DNA of 57,936 nucleotides from UBA11606 sp049437325 (lineage in GTDB: Bacteria > Actinomycetota > Acidimicrobiia > Acidimicrobiales > Aldehydirespiratoraceae). The translations under genes were made by a program, and so were the position numbers. How positions within the stretch are numbered: the stretch's first letter is position 1; every line of letters starts with the position of its first letter. Below the pieces are notes generated by a model. It saw only the letters and a list, made by a program, of their open reading frames with translations, was not told the DNA's origin and made no database searches. Where the stretch lies: NCBI GenBank assembly GCA_049437325.1, contig JBMTIM010000012.1, positions 1-57,936 of the forward strand. The letters run 5' to 3'. Below are positions 25,232-34,139 of the stretch, piece by piece.

Positions 25232-26032
25232 TCAGCGTGCGCTGAAGTTCGGAGGGCGGCGCTCGGCCATTGCAGCAACGCCCTCACGCCAATCGTCGGT
25301 CTGTTGCAGCCAATCCTGCTCGTGCTTTTCCCGATCGGTCGCCGCCTTGACCGTTCCGGCAAGGTCGCCTCGCATCGTCTGGCGGATCGACACCACGGCC
25401 AGCGGCGCAGATCCGGCGATCTCTGCTGCAAACGCATGTGCGTCGGCCCGCAGATCGGCGAGTGGAACGAGACGATCGGCAAGACCGATCGCATGAGCGG
25501 TCTCGCCATCGATCCGACGGCCCGTGTACAGCAACTCCAGCGCCTTCTGCTGGCCGACAATCAGGGGCAGAGTTGCCGACAGCCCGAAGCCGTGATGAAA
25601 ACCGAGCCGGGCGAAGTTTGCGGAGAACCTGGCTTCGGGTGCCGCGACGCGAAAGTCGGCAAAACATGCGAGGCCGAGGCCACCGCCGATTGCTGCGCCC
25701 TGCACCGCAGCGACGGCGGGCGTTCGGGTGGAGAACAGATCGACCGCAGCGTCGTACAGGTGACGCGGTGAGCCATCCGCATTGCGCATTTCGGTGTCGA
25801 TCGATCCACCGGCGGACGAAAAGTCGGCACCAGCACAGAAGTGCTTGCCTTCCGAACACAACAACACGGCGCGAGCCTGCGGGTCGGCGTCGATCGTCCG
25901 AAAGGCCTCACCCAACGACTCGATGAGGGTCAGGCTGAAGAAGTTGTTGGGAGGACGACGGATTTCGACCGTGGCCACATAGTGATCGTCCACGTTCACG
26001 TGAACGTCGCCGAAGACCGCCGAACTGCGCAT
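25232..26032 (-). CDS. Crotonase-superfamily protein lacking both hydratase glutamates
   Basis: 266 residues from the ATG at 26032, overlapping the acyl-CoA dehydrogenase stop by 1 nt (TGATG). FCAGADFSS and AAIGGGLGLA form the CoA oxyanion hole. In enoyl-CoA hydratase two Glu residues activate water; aligned by eye they fall at G120 (GGGLGLA for GGGCELA) and F140. The fold should still bind CoA esters, but hydration by the standard mechanism is unlikely. Isomerase, thioesterase or decarboxylase roles are possible. Confidence 0.75.
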   Translation of the reverse strand: MRSSAVFGDVHVNVDDHYVATVEIRRPPNNFFSLTLIESLGEAFRTIDADPQARAVLLCSEGKHFCAGADFSSAGGSIDTEMRNADGSPRHLYDAAVDLFSTRTPAVAAVQGAAIGGGLGLACFADFRVAAPEARFSANFARLGFHHGFGLSATLPLIVGQQKALELLYTGRRIDGETAHAIGLADRLVPLADLRADAHAFAAEIAGSAPLAVVSIRQTMRGDLAGTVKAATDREKHEQDWLQQTDDWREGVAAMAERRPPNFSAR

Positions 26033-27285
26033 CAACCGAGTCGTTGGGTGTCGCGCCACGACCCCTCGTCGGCCCTCGGCTCTTTCGGCAAGCCGAGCAC
26101 TCGCTCGCCGATGATGCCCTTTTGCACCTCGCTCGAGCCGGCATAGATCGTGCCGGCACGAGCGACGAAGAAGGTGTTCATCCAGTTGGCGATCGTGTTG
26201 GGGGTGCCGAGCGAAGGCGCACCGATACCGCCCCGGGTCTCTTCGCCGAACCCGATCTGGCCGCCGGGGCCGGCGAGGGCGAGCGCCGCCGACGAGATCT
26301 CCTGGTGAAAGACGCTCCACCAGAGCTTGTTCACCGATGATTCGGGGCCGGGACGCTCGCCGGCGAGGAACGTGGTGAGCACCTGATAGCCCCGGAAACG
26401 CATCACCTCGACAACGGTGTGGAACCTGGCGATCTGCTGGCGGACCTCGGGATCGCCGAGGCGGTCGTAACGTCGGGCCAGTTCGATGAAGTTCTCGAGC
26501 TCCTTTTCGAAGGCGAGATACTGCACCGTCGCTCCAACGCCTCGCTCGAACCCGAGCAACGTGTTGGCGACCGCCCATCCACCGTTGACCTCACCGAGCA
26601 CGTTCTCCTTCGGGGTGCGGGCATCTTCGAAGAAGACCTCGTTGACGTGGGACTGTCCGCCCATGTCGTAGATGGGTCGAACGTCGACGCCGGGCTGATC
26701 CATCGAGACAAGGAGAAACGAAATGCCCCTGTGTTTCGGAGCGTCGGGGTCGGTGCGACAGAGGGCAAAGATCATGTTGGCCGTGGTCGCCGCAGAGGTC
26801 CATGTTTTCTGCCCGTTGATGACCCACTCGTCACCGTCGAGCTCTGCCTTGAGGCCAAGATTGGCCAGATCCGAACCGGCATTGGGCTCGCTGTAGCCCT
26901 GACACCAGACGTCGATGCCGTCGAGGATCCGGGGAATGAAGTGGTTCTTCTGCTCTTCGGTTCCCCAATGCAGGATCGTGTTTCCGACCATGCTGATGCT
27001 GAAGCCGTCGTTCGATCCCGCCGTGGGGACACCGCGAGCGGCGAACTCTTCGTTCAAGACGACATGCTCGAGACTGGTCAGTCCCGACCCCCCGTACTGC
27101 GTCGGCCAGTGCGGAGCGAGGAGACTTGCGTCGCGCAGCGTCTGACGCCATTCCTGCATGAAAGGTCCTCGCTGGTCACGCGGCAGCGCACCCACACCTT
27201 CCCAGTCGAGCGGCAGATGCTCGTCGAGGAAGGCCCGCACCTTCTCTCGGAATGTCTCGGCCTCGGCAGGATAGGTCAGATCCAT
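26032..27285 (-). CDS. Acyl-CoA dehydrogenase
   Basis: 417 residues from the ATG at 27285; the extra 192 codons upstream belong to the transporter's shadow. YSEPNAGSDLANLG and GQKTWTSAATTANM are the FAD-domain motifs, and YAGSSEVQKGIIGERVLGLP closes the protein. The N-terminus (MDLTYPAEAETFREKVRAFL) is normal for FadE-type enzymes. Its start overlaps the MFS gene end by 10 nt, and its stop touches the crotonase start, so the three are co-translated. Confidence 0.85.
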   Translation of the reverse strand: MDLTYPAEAETFREKVRAFLDEHLPLDWEGVGALPRDQRGPFMQEWRQTLRDASLLAPHWPTQYGGSGLTSLEHVVLNEEFAARGVPTAGSNDGFSISMVGNTILHWGTEEQKNHFIPRILDGIDVWCQGYSEPNAGSDLANLGLKAELDGDEWVINGQKTWTSAATTANMIFALCRTDPDAPKHRGISFLLVSMDQPGVDVRPIYDMGGQSHVNEVFFEDARTPKENVLGEVNGGWAVANTLLGFERGVGATVQYLAFEKELENFIELARRYDRLGDPEVRQQIARFHTVVEVMRFRGYQVLTTFLAGERPGPESSVNKLWWSVFHQEISSAALALAGPGGQIGFGEETRGGIGAPSLGTPNTIANWMNTFFVARAGTIYAGSSEVQKGIIGERVLGLPKEPRADEGSWRDTQRLG

Positions 27286-28511
27286 GGTCGCAATCTCCAA
27301 CGCATGCCTTGCGTTGTCAAACGCTCGGCGTGGCCATCGTGGCGCGGATGGGCGGCGTACCAGCGTGGGGCGAGAACCATTCGGGTCAGCACGAGGGCGA
27401 AGGCGGCAACCCCGGCGGCAACGAGGAAACCGAGTCGGTATCCCGACCAGGTGACGAGGAGGCCCATCACCGGGCCGATCAGCGCATTGGCAAGGTCGAA
27501 GAATGCCGTGTACGTGGCCATTGCCGAGCCACGTTCGCGGTCGCTGACCCCATCGACTGCGACGACCATCAGCGAGGGAGATTGCAGCGACAGACCGAGG
27601 GCAACGAGGCCGGCACCGACGAAGAACCCGAGCGGACTGGCCCAGAGCGCAAGGAGCACGGTCGCGGCGACGGTCAAGGCAAGCGCCCAACTCGCAACCC
27701 GTACCGGCCCCACGATGTCCGGTACACGGCCGAAGAGGGTTCGGGTCACGATCAACGTGCCCGAACTCACGAGAAAGACCGGACCGACCGAGGCCATCCC
27801 GATCGAGTCCGAATACAGCGCAGCAAAGACGATGAACCCGTTGAAACCGAAGATGCCGCACAGGGTGACGATCCCGGGCAAGATCGAGGCGCGATGGATG
27901 AGCGGTGACGGTTCGGCCGATGGATCACCGGGTCGGTGACTCAAGCCCCATGACAGGCCGGCCGACACGAACGACAGCACGACGATCGTCCACCACACCG
28001 CGCCGTAGTCGCTCCGGCCCAGTATCCACTCCCCGCCCATCGGCCCGATCCCCATCCCGATGTGGACCGCAACGAGATTGAACGCAGCAGCTTGGCTGCG
28101 GCGCTCCTCGGGAGCGATCTCCATCGCCCGTACCGTGCTTCCGATGAAGAATGCGGCTCCCCCGGCTCCCATCACCAGGCGGGCGAGCATCGCTCCCGCC
28201 ACCGATGGAAGAGCGATCAGCATCAGCATGCCGAGCGCAGTTCCGGCCCCGCCGAGGGCGACCAGTCGTCGTGCGCCGCGACGATCGCTCATCCGTCCGA
28301 GCCACACCCGACTCAACAGCGCCGGGACAGCTGCGGATCCCATCACGATCCCGGCGGTCAGCTCCGTGCCACCGAGTTCGTCGACGACGAACACCGGAAG
28401 GATGGCGAGGATCGCTCCACTACCGAGCATCAGACTCGTGCCGGTGGCAAGCAGGGTCAGGAATTCTCGGGTGAACAGACGCCCCGGGGCTGTGGCAGCG
28501 GTCTGTGTCAC
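27276..28511 (-). CDS. MFS transporter
   Basis: 411 residues, GTG start. About 12 hydrophobic helices are seen in two halves with a central break near PGDPSAEPSP (about 197-206). GRMSDRRGARRLVALGG after helix 2 is the MFS loop 2-3 motif, and FGRVPDIVGPVRV is its echo in the second half. The short loops and absence of a large periplasmic domain suggest a drug or small-acid exporter or importer. Being first in this operon, it probably moves the compound that the dehydrogenase and crotonase act on. Confidence 0.85.
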   Translation of the reverse strand: MTQTAATAPGRLFTREFLTLLATGTSLMLGSGAILAILPVFVVDELGGTELTAGIVMGSAAVPALLSRVWLGRMSDRRGARRLVALGGAGTALGMLMLIALPSVAGAMLARLVMGAGGAAFFIGSTVRAMEIAPEERRSQAAAFNLVAVHIGMGIGPMGGEWILGRSDYGAVWWTIVVLSFVSAGLSWGLSHRPGDPSAEPSPLIHRASILPGIVTLCGIFGFNGFIVFAALYSDSIGMASVGPVFLVSSGTLIVTRTLFGRVPDIVGPVRVASWALALTVAATVLLALWASPLGFFVGAGLVALGLSLQSPSLMVVAVDGVSDRERGSAMATYTAFFDLANALIGPVMGLLVTWSGYRLGFLVAAGVAAFALVLTRMVLAPRWYAAHPRHDGHAERLTTQGMRWRLRPWI

Positions 28512-28537
28512 CCCAAAGGCCCCGTCATCACCCCGAC

Positions 28538-28543
28538 TAGGCT
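28538..28543 (+). promoter_or_regulatory. -10 box of a probably leaderless transcript
   Basis: TAGGCT ends 6 nt before the ATG at 28550. No ribosome site is present in the 38-bp gap to the divergent MFS gene. Confidence 0.45.
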
Positions 28544-28549
28544 AGGGCG

Positions 28550-29527
28550 ATGCAGTACACGCGCCTCGGTCGGTCGGGACTCGACGTTTCTCGGGTCTGT
28601 CTCGGCTGTATGGGCTTCGGCGAGGGGTCACCCGGTCGCCAGGACTGGGCCGTTGGCGAGCGCGAGAGTCGCGACATGATTGCCACCGCGCTCGATCTCG
28701 GCATCAACTTCTTCGACACGGCCAATGCGTACTCGGCGGGCTCCAGCGAGGAGATCGTCGGGCGGGCGCTTCGCGACATGACCAACCGTGACAATGTCGT
28801 GATCGCGACCAAGGTGTTCTTTCCCATGCGGGCAGAGGAAGGTGGGCGCAACAGCATCGGCCTGTCCCGCAAGGCGATCATGCAGGAACTCGAGCATTCG
28901 CTCCGTCGCCTCGGCACCGACTACATCGACCTCTACCAGATCCACCGCTACGACCGTCGTACCCCCATCGAAGAGACGATGGCGGCCCTCGACGACGCGG
29001 TGAGATCGGGCAAGGTCCGCTACATCGGGGCGTCGTCGATGTGGGCGTGGGAGCTGAGCAAAGCCCAGTACACCGCCGAACGTGCGGGTTCGACCAGGTT
29101 CATCTCGATGCAGAACCACTACTCCCTGCTGATGCGCGAGGAGGAACGCGAGATGCATCCGTTGTGCGCCGACCAGGGAATCGGCACGATCCCGTGGAGC
29201 CCGCTCGCTCGTGGCCTGCTCACCCGACCGTGGGGGACCGACACGGTCCGTCGGCAGCGCGACCCCAACATCGATCGGCGTTTCTCCGAGGATCGAGATC
29301 GACCGATCGTCGAACGAGTCGCCGAGGTCGCCGATGCACGAGGTCTCCCGATGGCGCAGATCGCGCTCGCCTGGGTGATGGCCAATCCCGTCGTTGCCGC
29401 ACCGATTGCCGGCGCAACGAGAGTCGAGCACATCGAAGACGCAGTGGCTGCTGTCGACGTCGAACTCTCCGAGGAGGAGAAAGCTCTCCTCGAAGCCCCG
29501 TACACGCCGCGAGACAATCTGTTCTAG
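28550..29527 (+). CDS. Aldo/keto reductase
   Basis: 325 residues, NADPH-type TIM barrel. The catalytic tetrad is clear: D56 and Y61 in FDTANAYSAG, K88 in IATKVF and H132 in YQIHRYD. MQYTRLGRSGLDVSRVCLG opens like the YhdN/GSP69 group acting on small aldehydes or ketones. It is divergent from the MFS transporter and convergent with the P450 (9-bp gap). Confidence 0.88.
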   Translation: MQYTRLGRSGLDVSRVCLGCMGFGEGSPGRQDWAVGERESRDMIATALDLGINFFDTANAYSAGSSEEIVGRALRDMTNRDNVVIATKVFFPMRAEEGGRNSIGLSRKAIMQELEHSLRRLGTDYIDLYQIHRYDRRTPIEETMAALDDAVRSGKVRYIGASSMWAWELSKAQYTAERAGSTRFISMQNHYSLLMREEEREMHPLCADQGIGTIPWSPLARGLLTRPWGTDTVRRQRDPNIDRRFSEDRDRPIVERVAEVADARGLPMAQIALAWVMANPVVAAPIAGATRVEHIEDAVAAVDVELSEEEKALLEAPYTPRDNLF

Positions 29528-29536
29528 CGGGCGCCT

Positions 29537-30772
29537 CTACAGGGTGGTGCGGTTGGGAAACGTCACCGGCAGGTGCCGGGGCCCCCGGACCTGCCCGCCC
29601 GCCCAGGTGACCGCCTCGGGGTCGGCGAGCTCGAACTCGGGAATCATCTCGAGGAAGGTGCCGATCGCAACTGTCATCTCCATGCGAGCGAGATTCGAAC
29701 CGGCGCAGCGGTGGATACCGGAGCCGAATGCGACATGACGGTTGCGTTGCCGGTCGATGATGACCTCGTCCGGACGCTCGAAGATTGCTGGATCACGATT
29801 GGCGGCCGGGAACGACAGCACCACACGCTCGCCCGCCTTGACCTCTCGATCGCCGAGCACCGTGTCCTGGGTGGCGACGCGTGCCATCGTGACGGGCGCA
29901 TAGGCGCGAAGGAACTCCTCGATCGCTGTTGGGAGAAGTTCCGGCTCCTCGACCAGTCGACGACGGTCCTCGGGATGTGACGCCAGGTGCCACAGCGCAG
30001 AGCCGATCGAACTCCATGTGGTGTCGATACCGGCCACAAGCATGAGAAACACATTTCCCTGGATCACGTTGAGGGGCACGGGTTCGCCATCGATCTCCGA
30101 CGTGAGCAGGACGGAGATGAGATCGTCGCCTGGGTTTTCGAGCCGGTCGCCAATCTCGGCGACGAAAAACTCGGTGATCTTCTCGTCGTAGAACCTGCGA
30201 GCCTCGGCATCGACCTGGCCGATCTCGAGAAAGCCTTGCACCCACTCCGTGAAGGTGTCTGCCATCTCGGGGTCGATGCCGAGAATCATCGCGATGATGC
30301 GGGGCGGAATCTGTCGGGCATACCCATCGGCGATGTCGGCGTGCCCGTCCTCGATGAAACCCCGGATGAGGCGACGGCAGAGTTCCTGAGTGTGAGCTCG
30401 GTACTTCTCGACCGACCGCGGCGCGAAGAACGGCAGCATCAGCTGTCGCTCAGGCGTGTGGTGCGGTGGATCCGAGTCGATGATCGAGCGGATGCGATCT
30501 GGGTTGTCGGGCCGGTGCTCCGGGTCGGGTTCGGCGTCGAGGTCGGGCACGACCGAGATCGAGAACGACGACCAGGTTTCACTGTCCTTGGCGATCGACC
30601 GAACGCCGTCGAAGGTGACCGGCAGGTAGCTGACCTGGCGCCGCTCGGTTCGGGCGAAGGGGCACCCGTTCTCTCGTAGTTGCCTCCAGGTCGGCGCAGG
30701 ATCCCTGACGTAGGCAGGGTCGAAGAGTTCGAAGTCCTCGGCCCAGTCGTCGACTGGTTCGACGGTGGTCAT
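29537..30772 (-). CDS. Cytochrome P450
   Basis: 411 residues from the ATG at 30772, which overlaps by 1 nt the TGA that would end the intact thiolase. The I-helix has AGIDTT (248-253), the K-helix ExxR is E286/R289, and the heme loop FGSGIHRCAG (350-359) contains Cys at 356. The length and heme loop fit soluble class I bacterial P450s needing a ferredoxin and reductase, none of which lies nearby. It may hydroxylate the same compound processed by the thiolase module. Confidence 0.88.
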   Translation of the reverse strand: MTTVEPVDDWAEDFELFDPAYVRDPAPTWRQLRENGCPFARTERRQVSYLPVTFDGVRSIAKDSETWSSFSISVVPDLDAEPDPEHRPDNPDRIRSIIDSDPPHHTPERQLMLPFFAPRSVEKYRAHTQELCRRLIRGFIEDGHADIADGYARQIPPRIIAMILGIDPEMADTFTEWVQGFLEIGQVDAEARRFYDEKITEFFVAEIGDRLENPGDDLISVLLTSEIDGEPVPLNVIQGNVFLMLVAGIDTTWSSIGSALWHLASHPEDRRRLVEEPELLPTAIEEFLRAYAPVTMARVATQDTVLGDREVKAGERVVLSFPAANRDPAIFERPDEVIIDRQRNRHVAFGSGIHRCAGSNLARMEMTVAIGTFLEMIPEFELADPEAVTWAGGQVRGPRHLPVTFPNRTTL

Positions 30773-31970
30773 CAGCCGAGTTCGCTTCCGACGATGGCAG
30801 CAAAGCTCACACATTCGCCCGGGCGTCCCCCGAGGTTGTGGGTCATGCCCAGCGTCTTGCCCTTCTCGACGGAAAGGATCTGCGCTCCGGTGGCGCCTCC
30901 TTGCGCAGCTGGAGCCAGCACTCGAACAGCATCCTGAGCCCCGAGGCCCCGATCGGGTGACCGAAGCTCTTGAGGCCGCCGTCAGGGTTGACCGGCAGCT
31001 CTCCGTCGAGGTCGAACGTGCCGGCGAGAACGTCTTGCCAGCCCTCACCGCGCTTCGAGAACTGCAGATCCTCCATCAACACGAGCTCGGTCGGCGTGAA
31101 GCAGTCGTGGACCTCGGCCATGGCGATCTCGGTTCGAGGGTCGCTCACTCCGGCCTGCTCATAGGCGTCCTGCGCGCAGCGGGCGACCTCGTTGAAGGTC
31201 GTGTAGTCGTAGTCGGGGTCGAGCGGCCCGGCCCCAGGGCCCGAGGTGAACGCCAACGCCTTCACGTAGAGCGGGTTGTCGCAGTACCTGTGGGCGTCCT
31301 CGGCGCGCACCAGTACCGCAGCGGCAGCACCGTCGCTCACACCCGAACAATCGAAGATACCGAGGTCACCAGCGACGAGCGGGGCGTTGCAGATCGTCTC
31401 GGTACTCACTTCCTTTTGGAACTGGGCTCGGGGATTTCGGGCGCCGTTGAAGTGGTTCTTCCATGCGATGCGGGTCATCACCTCCTTCATGGTGTCGCGA
31501 TCGACGCCGTACTTCTCGCCGTATGCAGGAGCCAGCAGCGAAAACGATGCGGGTGCAGTGATGTTGGTCTTCGTTCCGTCGTCGGGGAGCTGGGTGCCGA
31601 CCAGGCCGGACATGCCATTGTCCTTCAGCTTTTCTGCGCCGATCGCCACGACCATGTCGAACGCACCGGACGCAACGGCGTAGGCGGCATTGCGGAACGC
31701 CTCGGAGCCAGTGGCGCACATGTTCTCGACGCGAGTGACGGGCTTGTAGTCGATCTTCAGTGGTTTGCTGATGGTGAGTCCGGAGGTGCCCGAGCCGAGC
31801 GTCCCGAACCAGAACGCATCGACGTCGTCCTGGGCAACACCGGCCGAGTCGTAGGCCGCATGCGCAGCCTCGATGATCATGTCTTCGATCGAGCGATCGA
31901 AGTGTTCGCCGAAGTCGGTGCACCCCATCCCGACGATTGCGACCTGATCCTTGATCCCGCGTGATCCCAT
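30772..31970 (-). CDS. Thiolase (SCPx/acetyl-CoA acetyltransferase type), single-base frameshift near the 3' end
   Basis: From the ATG at 31970 (AGGAGT upstream) the frame codes for a thiolase: ENMCATGSEA with Cys85, AEVHDCFTPTE and SFGHPIGASGLRML. At about 30896-30899 one G appears to be missing. As given, the frame ends at 30843 with an unrelated Arg-rich tail. Adding one base restores a normal ending (KTLGMTHNLGG, RPGECVSFAAIVGSE) that stops exactly at 30772, giving 399 residues and a TGATG junction with the P450. It sits 8 bp after the OB-fusion gene, its likely complex partner. The break is either a sequencing or assembly error or a recent inactivation. Confidence 0.85.
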
Positions 31971-31978
31971 CGTGACTC

Positions 31979-33388
31979 CTAACGAATCGGTGTTGCTTTC
32001 CAAAAGTAGTTCTGCACACCGTCTGCTGTCAGCGTGTTGCGGAACGTCATGCGGACCCGGAGGCCGATGTGCACCTCATCAGGATCGGCGTCGGTGAGCT
32101 CGGATGTGAACCGTCCCCCGCCGTCGAAGTCGATCACGACGGCGATCGTGGGAGGTGATGGTGAGTAGGCGAGCCGATCGATCGTGTAGGTGGCGACCGT
32201 GGCCTCGACGTCGGCCATTGGGACCATCTCCATGTCGTCGACGGCACCACCCTTCACCGACACCCGCTGCGGCGGCAGGTGGACCGCGCCCGTCGAGCGG
32301 TCACGGGAGCCGACCAGCGCGAACTTCCACTCGACATTGCGCTCCGACGGCGGGCCGGCGGGAGGAGCCGGGTCGGGTCGCCGCGGCGGCTCGCGGTCCA
32401 GGAACCCTCGCCATGTCAGGAACGTCGCATAGTCGAGACCGTCGTTGCCGTCGGCGATCTGGGCGGCAACCGGGTTGGCCGGGGTGTAGTCGGTGATGGC
32501 ATCGGTGGTGCGGAACAACGACACGTCGCACCCGTCGGCCAACGTGATCAGCATGATCGTCTCGTCGGGTTGAGCCGTGTCGAGCACAGCGGCCAGCGCC
32601 AGCAGTGAGTGTGCGCTCCCTGTCATGCCGATCGTGGTGGTGAGATCCTCGGCCATGGGCACCGCACCGACACCGGCTGCACCAGCTGCGCTGCGAACCG
32701 AACGGGCATGCAGACCACTGACCACGACCCGGTCGACATCCGCCGCTGAGAGTTCGGTGTCCTTGAACACCTTCGTTGCCGCTTCGGCAACGAGCGGCCG
32801 ATAGACCGACTCACCGAATCGTTCCTCCCAGACGCGGGAATAGTTCCAGCCGGGTGACCGCCACCGGTCGAGGAACTCGCGGGTGGCACTGGCGCTGCCG
32901 ACCCACTCGGCGATGACGGGAGCATCGTCGTCGGATCCGATCATCACCGCCGCCCCGGCATCACCGAGCTGCGCCTCGTCGCCGCTCCCCGGTCGCCCCG
33001 TTCGCACATCCGCCGCGGTGACGAGGATCGGTCGCCGGTCGTGCAGTGCCGCAGTGATGGCACCGGTGGTCGAGCGCACCGAGCCGGCCATGTCCACCGC
33101 CAGGACGTCACTGGGAAGGTGCAGCGCTGCGTGGATCGCGTTGGCGTTGGTCTTGTCGAGGTAAGGCGGGGTGGACGACGTGAAGTAGATCGCGGCCGGC
33201 GTCGGTGCCTCGAAGGACCGGAGCGCGGCTCGGGCTGCTTCGACCGACATCGATGTGGCGTCTTCGTCGTAGCTCGCAACCGCGCGGGTGCCGGTACCGC
33301 CACCTGCACCCAGAGCCGTACCGATCGCCGATCGTTGCAGCCGGTAGTACGGCACATGCACGCCGTAGCCGATGATGCCTCTCGTCAC
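31979..33388 (-). CDS. HMG-CoA-synthase-like/OB-fold (DUF35) fusion without catalytic residues
   Basis: 469 residues from a GTG at 33388 with GGAGGAGG 7 nt upstream. Residues 1-330 carry the HMGCS/KAS III fold (IIGYGVHVPYYRL, SVEAARAALR). Aligned from memory to archaeal HMG-CoA synthases, the Glu-Cys-His set falls on S72, V104 and S224. Residues about 350-465 resemble DUF35, but the zinc-binding Cys are absent. In archaea thiolase, HMGCS and DUF35 form one complex that channels acetoacetyl-CoA, and DUF35 also partners thiolase-fold aldolases in steroid degradation. This protein therefore looks like a scaffold for the adjacent thiolase. Confidence 0.7.
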   Translation of the reverse strand: MTRGIIGYGVHVPYYRLQRSAIGTALGAGGGTGTRAVASYDEDATSMSVEAARAALRSFEAPTPAAIYFTSSTPPYLDKTNANAIHAALHLPSDVLAVDMAGSVRSTTGAITAALHDRRPILVTAADVRTGRPGSGDEAQLGDAGAAVMIGSDDDAPVIAEWVGSASATREFLDRWRSPGWNYSRVWEERFGESVYRPLVAEAATKVFKDTELSAADVDRVVVSGLHARSVRSAAGAAGVGAVPMAEDLTTTIGMTGSAHSLLALAAVLDTAQPDETIMLITLADGCDVSLFRTTDAITDYTPANPVAAQIADGNDGLDYATFLTWRGFLDREPPRRPDPAPPAGPPSERNVEWKFALVGSRDRSTGAVHLPPQRVSVKGGAVDDMEMVPMADVEATVATYTIDRLAYSPSPPTIAVVIDFDGGGRFTSELTDADPDEVHIGLRVRMTFRNTLTADGVQNYFWKATPIR

Positions 33389-33450
33389 TGGTGCCTCCTC
33401 CCAACTTCCGACACGGAAAGATTCGTTCAGGGACAGGGGCTGTGTCGAAC

Positions 33451-33456
33451 TACGTT
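33451..33456 (+). promoter_or_regulatory. -10 box of a probably leaderless transcript
   Basis: TACGTT ends 8 nt before the ATG at 33465, with no ribosome site. Confidence 0.4.
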
Positions 33457-33464
33457 GGCAGTTC

Positions 33465-34139
33465 ATGCACGAATGGTCTGCTTCCGACGTCGAGTGGCGA
33501 ACCGACTCGATCCTCCCGAGTCCACCCGAAGGCGCCATACCGGTGCTTCACGACCGTGAGTACCGGATCGAGTCGTTCCTGCTCGACAACGGCAACCTGT
33601 TGATCCACGGCGCACTCCGCGACCAGAAGCCCCCCGGATTGTTCGTCCCCGGCGATCCCGAACCGCTCACCATGCATCACATGCAGGTCGGCCTGGAGAT
33701 CAGCCTTCCGGATCGCACGATCGTTGCGGTCCAGACCCACTTCGAGGCATACCCGCACGGAGGGTGTCCAGCGATCATCGATCACTACGAACGCCTTGTC
33801 GGACTCTCGATCGCCCGCGGATTCACCCACGAAGTTCGCAGACTTTTCGGCGGGCCCCGGGGATGTGCCCACACCACTGCGCTGCTGCAAGCGATGGCAC
33901 CGATCGCCATGCAGAGCTCCAAGAGCATCGAGGCGATCCAGGCCCAACGCGTCGGCGCACCGAACCCGATCGTCACCAGACCAGCCGGACAGGGAACGAG
34001 CTGGGAGTATCTGCTCAACACCTGCCACGTTTGGGCCGAAGGTGGCGAACGCCACTCCGTCATCGACGAAGGTGGGATGCAGACCATCCCGGTCGACGTG
34101 CGCCTCAGGGAACTCGGAGTCGATCCCGCAGCTCGATGA
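33465..34139 (+). CDS. DUF2889 domain protein
   Basis: 224 residues from the ATG at 33465, chosen over an earlier ATG at 33372 because it follows a -10 box. The pattern REYRIESFLLDNGNLLIHGALRD, then HHMQVGLEISLPDRTIVAV, CPAIIDHYERLVGLSIARGF and GPRGCAHTTALLQAM matches DUF2889, whose function is unknown. The ordered Asp, His, Cys and GCxHT residues suggest a metal- or substrate-binding role. It is divergent from the thiolase/OB operon. Its last 35 bp overlap the end of the AftD-like gene on the other strand. Confidence 0.7.
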   Translation: MHEWSASDVEWRTDSILPSPPEGAIPVLHDREYRIESFLLDNGNLLIHGALRDQKPPGLFVPGDPEPLTMHHMQVGLEISLPDRTIVAVQTHFEAYPHGGCPAIIDHYERLVGLSIARGFTHEVRRLFGGPRGCAHTTALLQAMAPIAMQSSKSIEAIQAQRVGAPNPIVTRPAGQGTSWEYLLNTCHVWAEGGERHSVIDEGGMQTIPVDVRLRELGVDPAAR

